In this document: piece by piece, positions 37,466-47,360 of the stretch
Layout of the letters: every line of letters begins with the position of its first letter
Position numbering within the stretch: position 1 is the stretch's first letter
Assembly (NCBI RefSeq): GCF_002028545.1
Contig: NZ_MWPQ01000051.1
Span: 91,407-155,406 of the forward strand
Reading direction: 5' to 3'
Source: Nitrobacter vulgaris
Lineage (GTDB): Bacteria; Pseudomonadota; Alphaproteobacteria; Rhizobiales; Xanthobacteraceae
Length of the DNA: 64,000 nt
Translations under genes and position numbers: made by a program
Notes under the pieces: generated by a model
What the model was told of the DNA's origin: nothing
Seen by the model: the letters and a program-made list of their open reading frames with translations, nothing else
The model's database searches: none

Positions 37466-38995
37466 TCACTGCTTCTCCGGCATGATTTTGTAACCGACAA
37501 TGCGCGTGGCCCAGACGCAGGGAGAAATATCATTGGCCCATTGTTGGGTTGCCCAAAGCGTCTTGCGGTCAACGGGATCGAGCGCGGTTAGGATGCCGAC
37601 CGAATTTCCCATCGGCGCCATACTCTTCTCGTTGCGGCAAGTATAAGGCTGCGTACCCGCCACGACCGTTGCCGGGTCGGCAAAACGGCCGGCAGGATCA
37701 TCTTTTCTGTGGGTCCAGAGCAACACCGACAGGTTGGTGCGCGCGCTCGAAGCGGTGCCGACGATACCAATATTACCTTCGCCATCGACGCCGATGGTGC
37801 CGAACTCCAAATGGAGGTCGGTGCTGGCGAGCTTTGCGGTCTGGCTGACGACGCAGGCCGCCGGCTGTGAGCAATCGAGATCGACATAGATCAGGATGTT
37901 GTTGGGATCGGCCCCCTGCGAGCCGCAGGCCTCACGGCATGGTCCGGTACCGAGCACGCCGTACAGATGCCAACCGTGCTGGACGACATTCATCAACCGG
38001 TGGCTCGGCGCGGCCCGAAGCGTGACCTCGCTGCCGGCCTGCGGGATGGACATGATATCGGCGCAGCACGGCGTGTTGTAGAGCCACTTGTTGGATTTCG
38101 ATCCGACGTCGGTCTTGATCACCTGCTGGCTGCCGCCGGAATTGTAAGTCCCGCCGCCACCGTTCCAAGTAAATGTGTTCACGATCCAGTCGAACGAGAA
38201 ATTCGGGGAGCGCTGGCAGGCATATTGCGCGGTGCGATCACAGCTCTTGTTGGCGAAGAATGCGGGCGCAGCCGCAGCCTTTGTCGGGTCGTGATCGATG
38301 GCCGGCACGATGTCGAGAGGCATATTGTGGCCGCGGTTGATGTGGGTCGGCGCAATGCCCTGCGCGATTGCCTTGACCTCATTTGAAGGCACTGCGAAGC
38401 AATCATAGGAGACCCCTGGCACGGTCGCGAGATTATCGTCGCCGATGTGGCCGCCGCAGACGTAGATACCGTTTTTGTCGTAACCCAGCTTGAGGCCTGG
38501 ATCGCGATCGAGGCAAGCACCGCCTTGCAGGCACGACAGAGAGGTGCCGCCCCAGGCGCCGGTCGCATCAGGGCCGGCGCTGACCAGCGTGCAGTCGTTG
38601 CGGCAGGTGACGGTGATGACCCAGCGCTCGATGAACTCGTCGTAGATGATGTGCGGCTCGAACGGGCCGCCGCCCCTCGGCGGATTTGGGTCAAGTCCGG
38701 CGGCGCGGATCACCGCGGACAGAGGCGTCGACTTCAACAGATTGCCGGCGGGGTCATAGACGTTGACGTTCTGCCATGTGACCTGGACGACCTGCTTGCC
38801 GCTGGCCGCAACGTCCATCTCGGCTCGATCGCAGTGAATGGGTCCGATCTTCGGCTTGCACGTTTCGATCCCCGGTCCGCGGTCGCCGTCGAACGAAACG
38901 ATCGTTTGCGCGTAAGCCCCGCTCAGGGAAAGGACCAGCAACAGGGTTGGCAGGATAGCAAGACAAGAATTTCTTACCGTTCGGCGGTCGGTCAT
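37466..38995 (-). CDS. Large cysteine-rich secreted protein, unknown function
   Basis: A 509-residue protein with a signal peptide (about 1-29, cleavage near AYAQ). The mature part has some 20 cysteines, many in short pairs (CRNDC, CLQGGAC, TPCCADIM, CREACGS, CSQPAAC), pointing to disulfides and an extracytoplasmic place. Repeated DG and aromatic beta-strand patterns (LEFGTIGVDGEGNIGIVG) suggest a beta-propeller-like fold. It is the last gene on the minus strand before the Dyp peroxidase. I do not recognise the family. Confidence 0.8.
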   Translation of the reverse strand: MTDRRTVRNSCLAILPTLLLVLSLSGAYAQTIVSFDGDRGPGIETCKPKIGPIHCDRAEMDVAASGKQVVQVTWQNVNVYDPAGNLLKSTPLSAVIRAAGLDPNPPRGGGPFEPHIIYDEFIERWVITVTCRNDCTLVSAGPDATGAWGGTSLSCLQGGACLDRDPGLKLGYDKNGIYVCGGHIGDDNLATVPGVSYDCFAVPSNEVKAIAQGIAPTHINRGHNMPLDIVPAIDHDPTKAAAAPAFFANKSCDRTAQYACQRSPNFSFDWIVNTFTWNGGGGTYNSGGSQQVIKTDVGSKSNKWLYNTPCCADIMSIPQAGSEVTLRAAPSHRLMNVVQHGWHLYGVLGTGPCREACGSQGADPNNILIYVDLDCSQPAACVVSQTAKLASTDLHLEFGTIGVDGEGNIGIVGTASSARTNLSVLLWTHRKDDPAGRFADPATVVAGTQPYTCRNEKSMAPMGNSVGILTALDPVDRKTLWATQQWANDISPCVWATRIVGYKIMPEKQ

Positions 38996-39016
38996 GATCG
39001 ATGCGTATCCATGATT

Positions 39017-39337
39017 TCAGGCTCGCGCCGGAAGGGCGGCGAGCAGCTTGAGAAGCTTTGGCTTAAATGAAAGTGTTGCCACGACGAGTGCGGCTGCCAC
39101 AGGCAGCTCCGTCACCCAGAGCAGGATTCCGTACTCCGATCCTTCGCGCCACTGTATGACGGCAAACGCAGTCGCAAAGCTAAGGATGCCGACGACTTTG
39201 AGGAGCAGTCTGCCCAAGCGTGGACAGTCCGGCGTTCCGAACACGGCGTGCCAATGATGCCGCTGCACTAAGGCCAAACAAGCGAAGGCGATATAGTTCG
39301 CAACGAAAGCCGCGAGCAGATAGAGCGCATCAAGCAT
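39017..39337 (-). CDS. DUF3325-like small membrane protein (system B)
   Basis: A 106-residue protein with three to four membrane helices (LYLLAAFVANYIAFACLAL; LLKVVGILSFATAFAVI; LWVTELPVAAALVVATLSF). The size, helix pattern and place after a PepSY protein fit the DUF3325 family of siderophore loci. ATG 39337 is chosen because the frame to 39505 overlaps the PepSY gene; the chosen start overlaps the PepSY stop by 8 bases. Confidence 0.75.
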   Translation of the reverse strand: MLDALYLLAAFVANYIAFACLALVQRHHWHAVFGTPDCPRLGRLLLKVVGILSFATAFAVIQWREGSEYGILLWVTELPVAAALVVATLSFKPKLLKLLAALPARA

Positions 39338-40889
39338 GGCTGCTCGCGCCACTGAGATCGGGAACGGCCGCACCAACCCGCCGCTCGGCGCGCGACAACC
39401 AGCGGCCAATGGCAAGTGCGACGAAGGCCAGCATAAGCAGACCAGCATCGACGCCGGCCACGGGCCAAAGGCGAGGCACGAACAGACTGCGCAGCAGATG
39501 ATCACCGGTCGTCACCCAATTCAAGATTACCGCGAGCACGGCAAGTGCAGCGATGGCGCGGCACTGCTCAGCCCAAGCAGCTTGTGGCCGCCACCAGGCG
39601 TGGGCGAAGCTCACGAGCCAGACCAGGTAGAAAGTCCAAATTTCCAGCGCGTAACGAGGAGTCCCCAAGACGGATATGCCGAGGGGCAAAATGCGATTGA
39701 TCACCATGAAACCGACTGAGGCCATGACAATACCCGTCACGGAGCCGACTGCTATGGCTTCAACCACGCGGACGCCGGACCTGCCCTCCGCGGCATGACG
39801 CCGGCGGCGCGCCTGGAGCCATACCTGAAAGCCGGAGAAGATTAGAACGCATCCGGATAGGCCGAGCGCGAAATAGAGCGCGCGTAGTAACCAGTGCCGA
39901 AACTGGATTTGGTGCATACCGGAGATGAAGCGCTGGGCGTAAGCGATCGGTTTCATTTCGCCGCTCTGATGCAGAACGGCGCCCGTGGCGGCGTCAAATT
40001 GGATGGCTGGCGCGCTTCTGACGATGCCGCGATCAAAGGATTGGAACACGCTAACATAGGCTTTCGCATCGCCAGGATGCTGCACCACGATCGCCGATGG
40101 GGCCGCACCGCCCCACATCTGCTGCGCCTTCGCGGCCAGCGCGTCCAGGGGCATGAGGGTTCCAGGCTTCTTGGCCATCGGGCGCGAATAGGCGCTGTAG
40201 GCGTCTTCGTTGAAGGCATTCTTTCCCGGATAGGATGACTTCCAGCCACTCGGGAAGAACGCGATCGACAGGATGGTGAGACCCGACAGCGCGATGACGA
40301 AATTGAACGGTAACCCGAGCACGCCGGTCACCGTATGCAGGTCGAGCGTCATACGGGCAGTTCGTTCCCGCGTGCGCAAGCTGAAAAAATCAGCGATCAG
40401 TTTGCGGTGCATAATCACGCCGGACACGCAGAGTAGCAACATCGCCATCGCTGCAGCACCGACGATCCACTCACCGAGGTCCCACGCTCTCAGGTGCAGC
40501 CTGTAATGGAAGGGAAAGAAGAAGCGGGTCCCGGCCCAGGTGCCTTGCTCGGGCAACGCGGCACCGGACACCGGGTCGAAATAGAGCGACAGGGCCTCGT
40601 CGCCATCGCGATAGACAACGCGAACCACCGGCTGGCGGTCGCTGGGCTGCAGCATCGTCCAGGAGCGCGCACCGACCTTGACCGCCGCATCGTAGCTACC
40701 GCGCTGGGCGTCGAAGGACGCCGGCTGATCAGGCATCGCCAGGCGCGTCATCGGCGCCATCCAGCGATCGATCTCGCGATCGTAGACCGAGAGCGAGCCC
40801 ATCCAGAAGATCGCGAACAGCAGCGAGGCGGCGACCACACCAGCCCAGGTGTGCGCCAGGTTCATCGATGAGCGGAACTCCTGTGTCAT
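39330..40889 (-). CDS. PepSY-associated membrane protein (system B)
   Basis: A 519-residue inner-membrane protein with about eight helices. An N-terminal helix (TWAGVVAASLLFAIFWMGSL) is followed by a periplasmic PepSY stretch, helices with paired histidines (FHYRLHLRAWDLGEW, LDLHTVTGVLGLPF, HRKLIADFF) and four C-terminal helices. It is longer than its counterpart at 34275 and of a different subtype. It probably reduces or releases iron from imported siderophores. It lies three bases after the DUF3649 gene. Confidence 0.85.
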   Translation of the reverse strand: MTQEFRSSMNLAHTWAGVVAASLLFAIFWMGSLSVYDREIDRWMAPMTRLAMPDQPASFDAQRGSYDAAVKVGARSWTMLQPSDRQPVVRVVYRDGDEALSLYFDPVSGAALPEQGTWAGTRFFFPFHYRLHLRAWDLGEWIVGAAAMAMLLLCVSGVIMHRKLIADFFSLRTRERTARMTLDLHTVTGVLGLPFNFVIALSGLTILSIAFFPSGWKSSYPGKNAFNEDAYSAYSRPMAKKPGTLMPLDALAAKAQQMWGGAAPSAIVVQHPGDAKAYVSVFQSFDRGIVRSAPAIQFDAATGAVLHQSGEMKPIAYAQRFISGMHQIQFRHWLLRALYFALGLSGCVLIFSGFQVWLQARRRRHAAEGRSGVRVVEAIAVGSVTGIVMASVGFMVINRILPLGISVLGTPRYALEIWTFYLVWLVSFAHAWWRPQAAWAEQCRAIAALAVLAVILNWVTTGDHLLRSLFVPRLWPVAGVDAGLLMLAFVALAIGRWLSRAERRVGAAVPDLSGASSHA

Positions 40890-40892
40890 CTC

Positions 40893-41222
40893 TCAGGCTG
40901 CCTTGGTGAGTAAAAGGGCAAGACCAAGACCACCGGCCATCGTCAGTCCCAAAGCGAGACGCGAGATGCGCGGCTGCGCGGTGCCCCAAATTAGGAGTGC
41001 CAGATAGAACAAAAACCCGCACATCGAAGCGAGTACGACCGCCTCGCTACGTGCGAGCCCGAGCACGGGCAGTGCGCGGGCGAAACCCGCCACCAGCGTC
41101 AATGCCGCCGCATAACCCCCGACGATCAGCACAAGCAGATACAACACGACAAGCCACCAGCGCCTGGTGTCGGTGGCATTGCGTCGGTCAGCGATCAACT
41201 TTGTTGATATTCTCTCCGCCAT
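40893..41222 (-). CDS. DUF3649-like small membrane protein (system B)
   Basis: A 109-residue protein with three membrane helices after a short cytoplasmic N terminus (VVLYLLVLIVGGYAAALTLV; AVVLASMCGFLFYLALLIWG; LALGLTMAGGLGLALLL). The size and place between a siderophore receptor and a PepSY protein fit DUF3649. It starts 15 bases after the receptor stop. Its job in iron uptake is unknown. Confidence 0.8.
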   Translation of the reverse strand: MAERISTKLIADRRNATDTRRWWLVVLYLLVLIVGGYAAALTLVAGFARALPVLGLARSEAVVLASMCGFLFYLALLIWGTAQPRISRLALGLTMAGGLGLALLLTKAA

Positions 41223-41237
41223 TGATTTCCGCTAACG

Positions 41238-43697
41238 CTAGAAGTTGAAGGTTGTCGAAACCAGGAAGGTTCGGGGCATACCGAGATAGAGATATCTGGC
41301 CGTGTTCGCACCCGCCCAGTAGGCATTGTTGAATACATTCTCCACGTTAAAGCGAACCACTATCGGCTTGTTGTTCCAGGGCGCTGCGAAGGTGTAGCGA
41401 ACACCGGTGTCGAAGCGTGTCCAATCCGGCACTGCGATCGTGTTGGCCTGATCGACGAAGAAGCTGCCAGTATAGATTCCACGTGCCGTCCAGGTCAGGC
41501 CGGGCACGAAGGGTAGGTCCAACTCGCCGCCAAGATTGAGCTGGGTGTCCGGAATGCTGAAGCTGCGGTAACCGTCGAACGTGCCCCCCTGCGTCTTCGC
41601 CTGGCGCGCGTCGATAAACATCACGCCACCCAGCAGTCGCACGCCGGGCGTGACTTCGCCGAAAACATTCAGCTCGATACCACGGTTACGGTTTTCACCC
41701 CCCTGGGTGAGAGTGTTGGTGGTCGTATTCGTGATCTGGAAGGGCTTCGTGATGTCGAAGGCGCTCGCAGTCGTAATGATCCGTCCCCAATCGACTTTGA
41801 CGCCCGCTTCATATTGCCGGGTTCGATAGGGCGACAGCACTTCGCCCCTGTTCGTGAATTGGTCTGGCACGATGGTGCCCGCCTCAAGCCCCTCGATGTA
41901 GTTAGCATAGAGCGAGACGTTTTCGAGTGGCTTCACCACGAGCGCATAAGCGGGCGTCACGGCATCAGTGTTATAACCGCCGGTCTGCAGGCCGGTCGCC
42001 GCGCTGAAATTGCGGCTCACGACGTATTGTTGACGGACGGCCGCTGTAAACTGGATACGGTCATTCAGGATCGACATCGTATCGGCGACGCCAAAGCCCC
42101 AGAGGTGATGGTCCGAAGTCTTCGGTGGCGGAGCAACGAACAGTTGCGGCACGGGGTTCGGCATCGGGTTATAGAGGTTGGACGCGAAGGCCGTTCCGGT
42201 CGTGTTGAGGATCCCGACCTCGCCCTTCGTGTCCGTCACGTTGAAATTAACGGCGTGATGGACCGAACCCGTGTCGATTTGAGCGCGAAAGCCCGCTTGC
42301 GCGGCGTCCTGGTCGCGGAATTGGCGGTTCAGCCGCGGCGAACCGTTGAAGTTGCCGTTGAGGTTGGTGACCGTGATATCTGAATATTGATACTGGGTTG
42401 TGCCCCTGACGGCGCCGATCTGTGCGTAAGCCGTGAGGCTATCGCTGATATCGATTTCGCCTCCCGCCAAAACATACTTGCCCTCGCCTTGCCAGTACCC
42501 CCAGGTTGGCTGGAACTTCTGGGTGGGGTCAGGAGGCCGGGGCACGGAGGTCAAAGCCGGGCCTAGAACCACGAAGCGTGTCATGACATCGACGTCGTTC
42601 TTCTCGTAGCCGAGATCGAGCGACGCACGCGCGCGCTCGCCACGATAGTCGAGCCCGAGCGCTGCAGTACCGAGCTCCTGGCTTTGGTTGGCGAGCTGGG
42701 TGCCGCCGTTGCGATAGGCACCGTTGAAACGGACGCCGAACTCGCTTTGCTCGCCAAAGCGGCGCCCGGCATCCAGATGCGTGCCGAACGAAGAACGCGA
42801 CGAATAGCTGTTTGTGAGCTGCGCAATCGGCGTGTCCGTGGCCCGCTTGGTGACGAGATTGACGCTGCCGCCAACGCCGCCGCCGGGCGGCGGCATGCCG
42901 TTGAGAAGCGCCCCCGGGCCCTTCAACACCTCGACCCGTTCGATTCCCGTAAGTCCTGAGAATGAGAAGGCGGAGGCGATGCCGTACAGCCCATTGAGAC
43001 CATAGGCCGAGCTCGGCACATCGAAACCGCGGATGGTCACAAAGTCAAAGCCGTAGGCGCGCGGGACGCTCGCTCGGACCGAGGGATCGTTGGCGAGCAC
43101 GTCGTCGAGCTTGCGCGCCTGCTGATCTTGGACTGTCTGCGCTGTGTAGCTGGTCTGGTTGAACGGCGTATCCATGACGCTGCGATTGCCGAGGAGACCA
43201 AGTTGCCCACCAGTTGCGACTTGTCCGCCCGCATAGGCCGGCATCGGCGTCATTGTCGAGTTCGGATTGCCTGCACCCTGCACTTCGATGGTGTCGAGCG
43301 AGATTGCACCGGCGACCGCGGCGCTGGCGGCAGCAGAAGAAGGCGCTACGATTGAGACGGTTCTCGGATCGGTGAACGAATAAATGAGTCCCGTGCCTTT
43401 GAGGATTTTTGTAACGGCTTGCGCAGGCGTCAAAACACCGCTAACGCCCGAAGACGATTTGCCTGCCGCAATCGCGGGGACATAAACAATTTGTAGGCCG
43501 CTCTGGCGCCCAAATTCCGCTAACACGCGGTTGAGGGAGCCGCCAGGGATTGCAAAGGATATCTGCGCAGTCTGTGCACTGGCCGGTGTGCATAAAGCCA
43601 ATGACCCGCATGTCATTGCGGTTGACGCCAGCAGAACTGTGCAGACGTCACCCAAACGGCCCCACCCAACGAGACCGAAAAACTTCAACATGACCAA
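41238..43697 (-). CDS. TonB-dependent siderophore receptor with STN domain (system B)
   Basis: An 819-residue outer-membrane receptor: signal peptide to about residue 42 (ASAQT), STN domain about 45-115 (ISFAIPGGSLNRVLAEFGRQ), plug about 150-300 (TIRGFDVPSSAYGLNG), barrel to the terminal phenylalanine (FLVSTTFNF). It should signal through the FecR and sigma factor upstream. It shares the linker NPNSTMTPMPAYAGGQVATG with the system A receptor but the ligand-facing loops differ, so the two probably take up different siderophores. Confidence 0.93.
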   Translation of the reverse strand: MVMLKFFGLVGWGRLGDVCTVLLASTAMTCGSLALCTPASAQTAQISFAIPGGSLNRVLAEFGRQSGLQIVYVPAIAAGKSSSGVSGVLTPAQAVTKILKGTGLIYSFTDPRTVSIVAPSSAAASAAVAGAISLDTIEVQGAGNPNSTMTPMPAYAGGQVATGGQLGLLGNRSVMDTPFNQTSYTAQTVQDQQARKLDDVLANDPSVRASVPRAYGFDFVTIRGFDVPSSAYGLNGLYGIASAFSFSGLTGIERVEVLKGPGALLNGMPPPGGGVGGSVNLVTKRATDTPIAQLTNSYSSRSSFGTHLDAGRRFGEQSEFGVRFNGAYRNGGTQLANQSQELGTAALGLDYRGERARASLDLGYEKNDVDVMTRFVVLGPALTSVPRPPDPTQKFQPTWGYWQGEGKYVLAGGEIDISDSLTAYAQIGAVRGTTQYQYSDITVTNLNGNFNGSPRLNRQFRDQDAAQAGFRAQIDTGSVHHAVNFNVTDTKGEVGILNTTGTAFASNLYNPMPNPVPQLFVAPPPKTSDHHLWGFGVADTMSILNDRIQFTAAVRQQYVVSRNFSAATGLQTGGYNTDAVTPAYALVVKPLENVSLYANYIEGLEAGTIVPDQFTNRGEVLSPYRTRQYEAGVKVDWGRIITTASAFDITKPFQITNTTTNTLTQGGENRNRGIELNVFGEVTPGVRLLGGVMFIDARQAKTQGGTFDGYRSFSIPDTQLNLGGELDLPFVPGLTWTARGIYTGSFFVDQANTIAVPDWTRFDTGVRYTFAAPWNNKPIVVRFNVENVFNNAYWAGANTARYLYLGMPRTFLVSTTFNF

Positions 43698-43791
43698 GCC
43701 ACCCCTAAATGCTTCGACAGGGCTGCCGGAACGCGCCCTAATTGTGCATACGAACGGGGTCTCGAGGTTTTCCTATCTCATCGAAAATATT

Positions 43792-44748
43792 TTAGATCGG
43801 CGAAATCACCGTGAGATAAGTGCCGATCATCCGGACACGGCCGCCGAATGGATGCACGAGGGCATTGAGCGCCCGAGGTGGGTCGGTGACGTCAAAGACG
43901 CCGCTGACACGCTGCGTGCCAAGGCTCGGATTAACGACGATGGTGCGGCCGGACTGCCAGCGGCTGATTTTAGCAATGATCGACGAGACTGGTTCATCCT
44001 CAGCGAAAAGCTGTCCGGTGCGCCATGCTGCGATCTGGCTTGCGTCTCGCGTGCCGAACTGGCTCGTCCGACCCCGCTCGTCGAAGGCCAGCCATTGACC
44101 GGCCGTGAGGCGGGCGGTTTGGATGTCCGCTGCCGTGGACGTCACTTCCACCGTGCCGTGATCGACCGAGATCGAAAGATAGCCGGCGCCATCGCTAATT
44201 TCGAATGCGGTGCCGAGCGCGGTCGACACCAACTCTGCTATGCCGACGCGAAATGGCCGTTTTCGATCGCTCGTCACATCGAAGAACGCCATGCCCTGAA
44301 GTAAACGGATAAACCGCTGCTCCTCGTCGAACTGCACCGCTATCGCGCTGTCCGGCCCCAGCGTCGCGACGCTTCCATCCGCAAGATTAACACGACGAAT
44401 TTGCCCGGTGTCGGTGGTGAAGTCCGCCCTGGCATCAACCAGAAAACGGTGAAAGGCGGGATAACCCGCAGCCGCGCCCGCGCCGACCAGGCCCGCGATG
44501 ACCAACGATCGCCGCGTGATGCCTGCGGCTGCTTTTTTCCCGGCATCGCGTTCATCGGTGATGATCTTGACCATCATGCCGTGAATTTCGGCGACGTCGG
44601 CCCATATGCTTTCGTGCACCGGGCTTCTCGAACGCCATTCCCGGATCATTCTGCGCGGAACAGGATTGTCGGGATCGTTCTTAAGCCGGATCATCAGATC
44701 CGTGGCCTCCATGAACAGCCGATCTTCTTCGGATATTTCGTCGGTCAT
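43792..44748 (-). CDS. FecR-type anti-sigma/signal relay protein (system B)
   Basis: A 318-residue protein: cytoplasmic DUF4880 part (EATDLMIRLKNDPDNPVPRR), membrane helix (LVIAGLVGAGAAAGYPAF, about 84-104), FecR domain about 118-210 and a C-terminal STN-like domain (QRVSGVFDVTDPPRALNALV). ATG 44748 is preferred over GTG 44754 because GAGG then has a spacing of about seven. It lies between the sigma factor and receptor of system B. Confidence 0.9.
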   Translation of the reverse strand: MTDEISEEDRLFMEATDLMIRLKNDPDNPVPRRMIREWRSRSPVHESIWADVAEIHGMMVKIITDERDAGKKAAAGITRRSLVIAGLVGAGAAAGYPAFHRFLVDARADFTTDTGQIRRVNLADGSVATLGPDSAIAVQFDEEQRFIRLLQGMAFFDVTSDRKRPFRVGIAELVSTALGTAFEISDGAGYLSISVDHGTVEVTSTAADIQTARLTAGQWLAFDERGRTSQFGTRDASQIAAWRTGQLFAEDEPVSSIIAKISRWQSGRTIVVNPSLGTQRVSGVFDVTDPPRALNALVHPFGGRVRMIGTYLTVISPI

Positions 44749-44898
44749 GAACACGCCTCAGAGATAGACCGGGTGCGTTTGCGCTCCACAGTTCCATACT
44801 AAGAATACGAACGGGGACGGGCATTTTTCCCTCCGGCCGTGTACCAGTATTGTGGTTCAGAAGTTCGCTTTATTCTCTCAGTGAGTCCTCACCGAACA

Positions 44899-45411
44899 CT
44901 AGCCTTCCGCCTCGCGGAGGCGATCGCGGACATGACAGTAGGCACCGCGGATCAAGACCCAGGTTCTCGTGGTGGACACACCAAGTTCTTGAGCCACAGC
45001 TGCGATACCTTTGTCGCCAAGATGATGCATCTCGAAAGCGCGACGTGTCCGTTCAGGCAATTCCTGCAAGGCAGCGGCTGAAATCGCGAGCCGCTGCCGG
45101 TCGAAGATCATTGTTTCCGGAGATGGCAAACCGTCAGGAATAGCCTCAAACTCGGCATCCGTCAGAGCAACCTGCCGCACGTGGCGCTCACGCCGGATCT
45201 GATCGATATGCAGATTGCGGGACGCTCGGAAAAGAAACGCGCGCGGGTTGTCGCATTTCGCATTGTTTGGCCGACCCGCCGCGAGCAACCTCAAAAAGGC
45301 CTCCTGGGTCAAGTCGGCTGCATTTTCCGGAGTGACCCCTCGCCGACGGAGAGCGTTCGCGATCTCCTTCGAGTGTCGCACAAACAATGTGTGAAGGTCG
45401 TCCCAGGACAT
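44899..45411 (-). CDS. ECF sigma factor, FecI type (system B)
   Basis: A 170-residue sigma factor with region 2 (NAADLTQEAFLRLLAAG, FLFRASRNLHIDQIRRE) and region 4 (LPERTRRAFEMHHLGDKGIAAVA). ATG 45411 (MSWDDLHTLF) follows GGGAG; an upstream frame to 45441 is less likely. It heads the leftward system B: sigma factor, FecR, receptor, DUF3649, PepSY protein, DUF3325. Confidence 0.92.
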   Translation of the reverse strand: MSWDDLHTLFVRHSKEIANALRRRGVTPENAADLTQEAFLRLLAAGRPNNAKCDNPRAFLFRASRNLHIDQIRRERHVRQVALTDAEFEAIPDGLPSPETMIFDRQRLAISAAALQELPERTRRAFEMHHLGDKGIAAVAQELGVSTTRTWVLIRGAYCHVRDRLREAEG

Positions 45412-45672
45412 TAGTGATCGCCGCTCCCTCGGCATCCACACCGATCCGCAACCGCCTCGTTCACATTAGTCTCCAACCACGCAAATCTTAGCGAGCTGAT
45501 ATGGCACCTATGGCACCATCTATCCCGCTAGCGGCCAATAGCGACGAAACCCGCCGTGTGCAAACGCAATGATTTAGAATGAGTTGAAGAAATACCGTAA
45601 AATAAGCAGGCCGCTTCATCCCACACGCATCAATTAAAACGCCGCATTCGTGCGATTTTTGATGGGTAGCCT

Positions 45673-46026
45673 GTGACTTGTTATGTAGCACTCCCGTTCG
45701 GTGCTGGCGACGATGGACCTGAGCCTCGCGAGCTTGTCGAATGCACAAGTGCGAATGCGGTGATACGAAGTGCTGTGCGAATGGCCCGGACGGAGAAGAA
45801 TGTCGGTGCGGTCGCGTTCAGCCGTACAGGCGATCCTGCCAGCGGAGAATCTGCGAATGCCGTTCTGCTGAAAGCGTTTGGCGAGGCGCCAGTGATTGAG
45901 CGTGCTCTAAGCAGCGCGGTGTTCTGTAGTGGAATGTTCGAACAAGTTATCGATGCCGTTAAGGATGATGTTCTTCGTATTGCAAACGAGCATCACTTCT
46001 TGCAACCCTCATCGTTTAGTAGATGA
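45673..46026 (+). CDS. Small conserved-looking protein of unknown function
   Basis: A 117-residue soluble protein starting at GTG 45673 (MTCYVALPFGAGDDG). The middle has ARTEKNVGAVAFSRTGDPASG, a pattern I associate with short proteins common in Bradyrhizobiaceae, but I have no function for it. No strong ribosome site is visible. It stands alone between system B and the ParB-like gene. Confidence 0.65.
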   Translation: MTCYVALPFGAGDDGPEPRELVECTSANAVIRSAVRMARTEKNVGAVAFSRTGDPASGESANAVLLKAFGEAPVIERALSSAVFCSGMFEQVIDAVKDDVLRIANEHHFLQPSSFSR

Positions 46027-46291
46027 TCTGTGGCAAATAGAGGGGGCGCGGACAACCGTGCCCTCTCTAGTCGAGTCGGTTGCGCTATGTGAGTGACCAG
46101 CCGACGGTCTTTACCTAACGGCTTAAAACTTTCATTTCACAATCCGGCGTGATACGCCATGCATGATCCGGCTCGGGTAGGTCAGTAATCCCTCTTGTCC
46201 CGCCCCAGACCCGCCGATGAATCTCCACGTCGCGGGTTTTGCTTGCGAGGGCTGGCCCGAGGTTTCGGTGGGCGAAGAATTTAGAGCCCGC

Positions 46292-46912
46292 TTACCCAGC
46301 CGGCCCGCACCAGCCCGGCAGGTAGATTGCGTCCCTGCTCTTGGCCAGGCCCAACCCTTGCTCGATCGCGACCTCGAAATCGGCCTCGACCGTTTTTCTC
46401 GACATCCTGCGGCGCAGAAAATCGGCCCAAAGAAATTCGCTGAACGGCGTCGTATCCTTGGCAAAGCCACCCACGCGTCGTAATTCACCGGCGAGACTGC
46501 GGAACGGGTCGTCCTTGAGATCGGCCACCGATTTGGGAATGTCCTTGAAGTGACAGCGCTCGCCTTTGGAATTGTACGGATATACCCAGCGCCGGTTGTC
46601 CATCACCACCCAAAAGGCATCTCGATCAACCATGGAGAGATCGGCGATGACGGTAACAAGGACGTCCTTCACACCTTCGTCGTGCAACGCCCGTGCCAGA
46701 TGATGGTGATCGACGACGTAATGGTGTTGGTTGGGGCCGCGCACCACCGGGATCATACGCTGGCCAAGCGACTCGGCGCGCTTTTTGTTGGACTCCTGCG
46801 CGCGCCAGCGTCGGCGCTTCTCCTCGACCTCCCGCATCCCGACCGTCATCTGCGTCGGTCGCAGCGACAAAATCGGAATTGGATGTAGGACCGGTTCGCG
46901 CGTGCCCACCAT
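46292..46912 (-). CDS. ParB/Srx-like fold protein (ParBc_2 type)
   Basis: A 206-residue protein with the ParB-like motif NQHHYVVDHHHLARALHDEG (about 61-80) preceded by a helix rich in arginine and lysine. This family shares the ParB/sulfiredoxin fold but is not the chromosome partitioning ParB. Many members are stand-alone proteins of unknown role. GGAGAG precedes ATG 46912. The neighbourhood is worn mobile DNA. Confidence 0.75.
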   Translation of the reverse strand: MVGTREPVLHPIPILSLRPTQMTVGMREVEEKRRRWRAQESNKKRAESLGQRMIPVVRGPNQHHYVVDHHHLARALHDEGVKDVLVTVIADLSMVDRDAFWVVMDNRRWVYPYNSKGERCHFKDIPKSVADLKDDPFRSLAGELRRVGGFAKDTTPFSEFLWADFLRRRMSRKTVEADFEVAIEQGLGLAKSRDAIYLPGWCGPAG

Positions 46913-47360
46913 AAGAAGCTCTCCGTCCCCCTCGGACGACTATGGCATGTTGCCTTCGGATGGCAATGGCGTCGAACCGCTTACGCGGAGCTATGACACG
47001 ACAGCCCACCGGCACATCCGAGCCTCACACCTGCCGGCAATCGCGCGCGGATCACCGCCGTTCATAAGTCGGTCGATCACGATGTCCCGTTAGCCGTTTG
47101 CCCCGAGCATTACGCATGATGTGGGCCTCCTGTCGCATCAGAGTATCGGCCGACGGAGGCAGTATATGACCGTTGCGGGATGTCATTGATCGTCGGCACA
47201 AATTCCAACCACATCATGCCTGGCCTACGTCGTCTCTCGATAGGTCGGACTTAACGGTCCATCTAAATGGGCCATCTTCGTGCCCAGTTCCTCATCGACA
47301 GTGACTGAGACCAAAAACTGGTGTCACCTTGGGTTGATCTCGCCACAATGGGAGCCCGTC
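46913..47360. other. Interval without a recognisable gene
   Basis: About 450 bases with no frame that has both a start site and protein-like content. It contains the promoters of the two divergent genes on either side. Confidence 0.5.
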
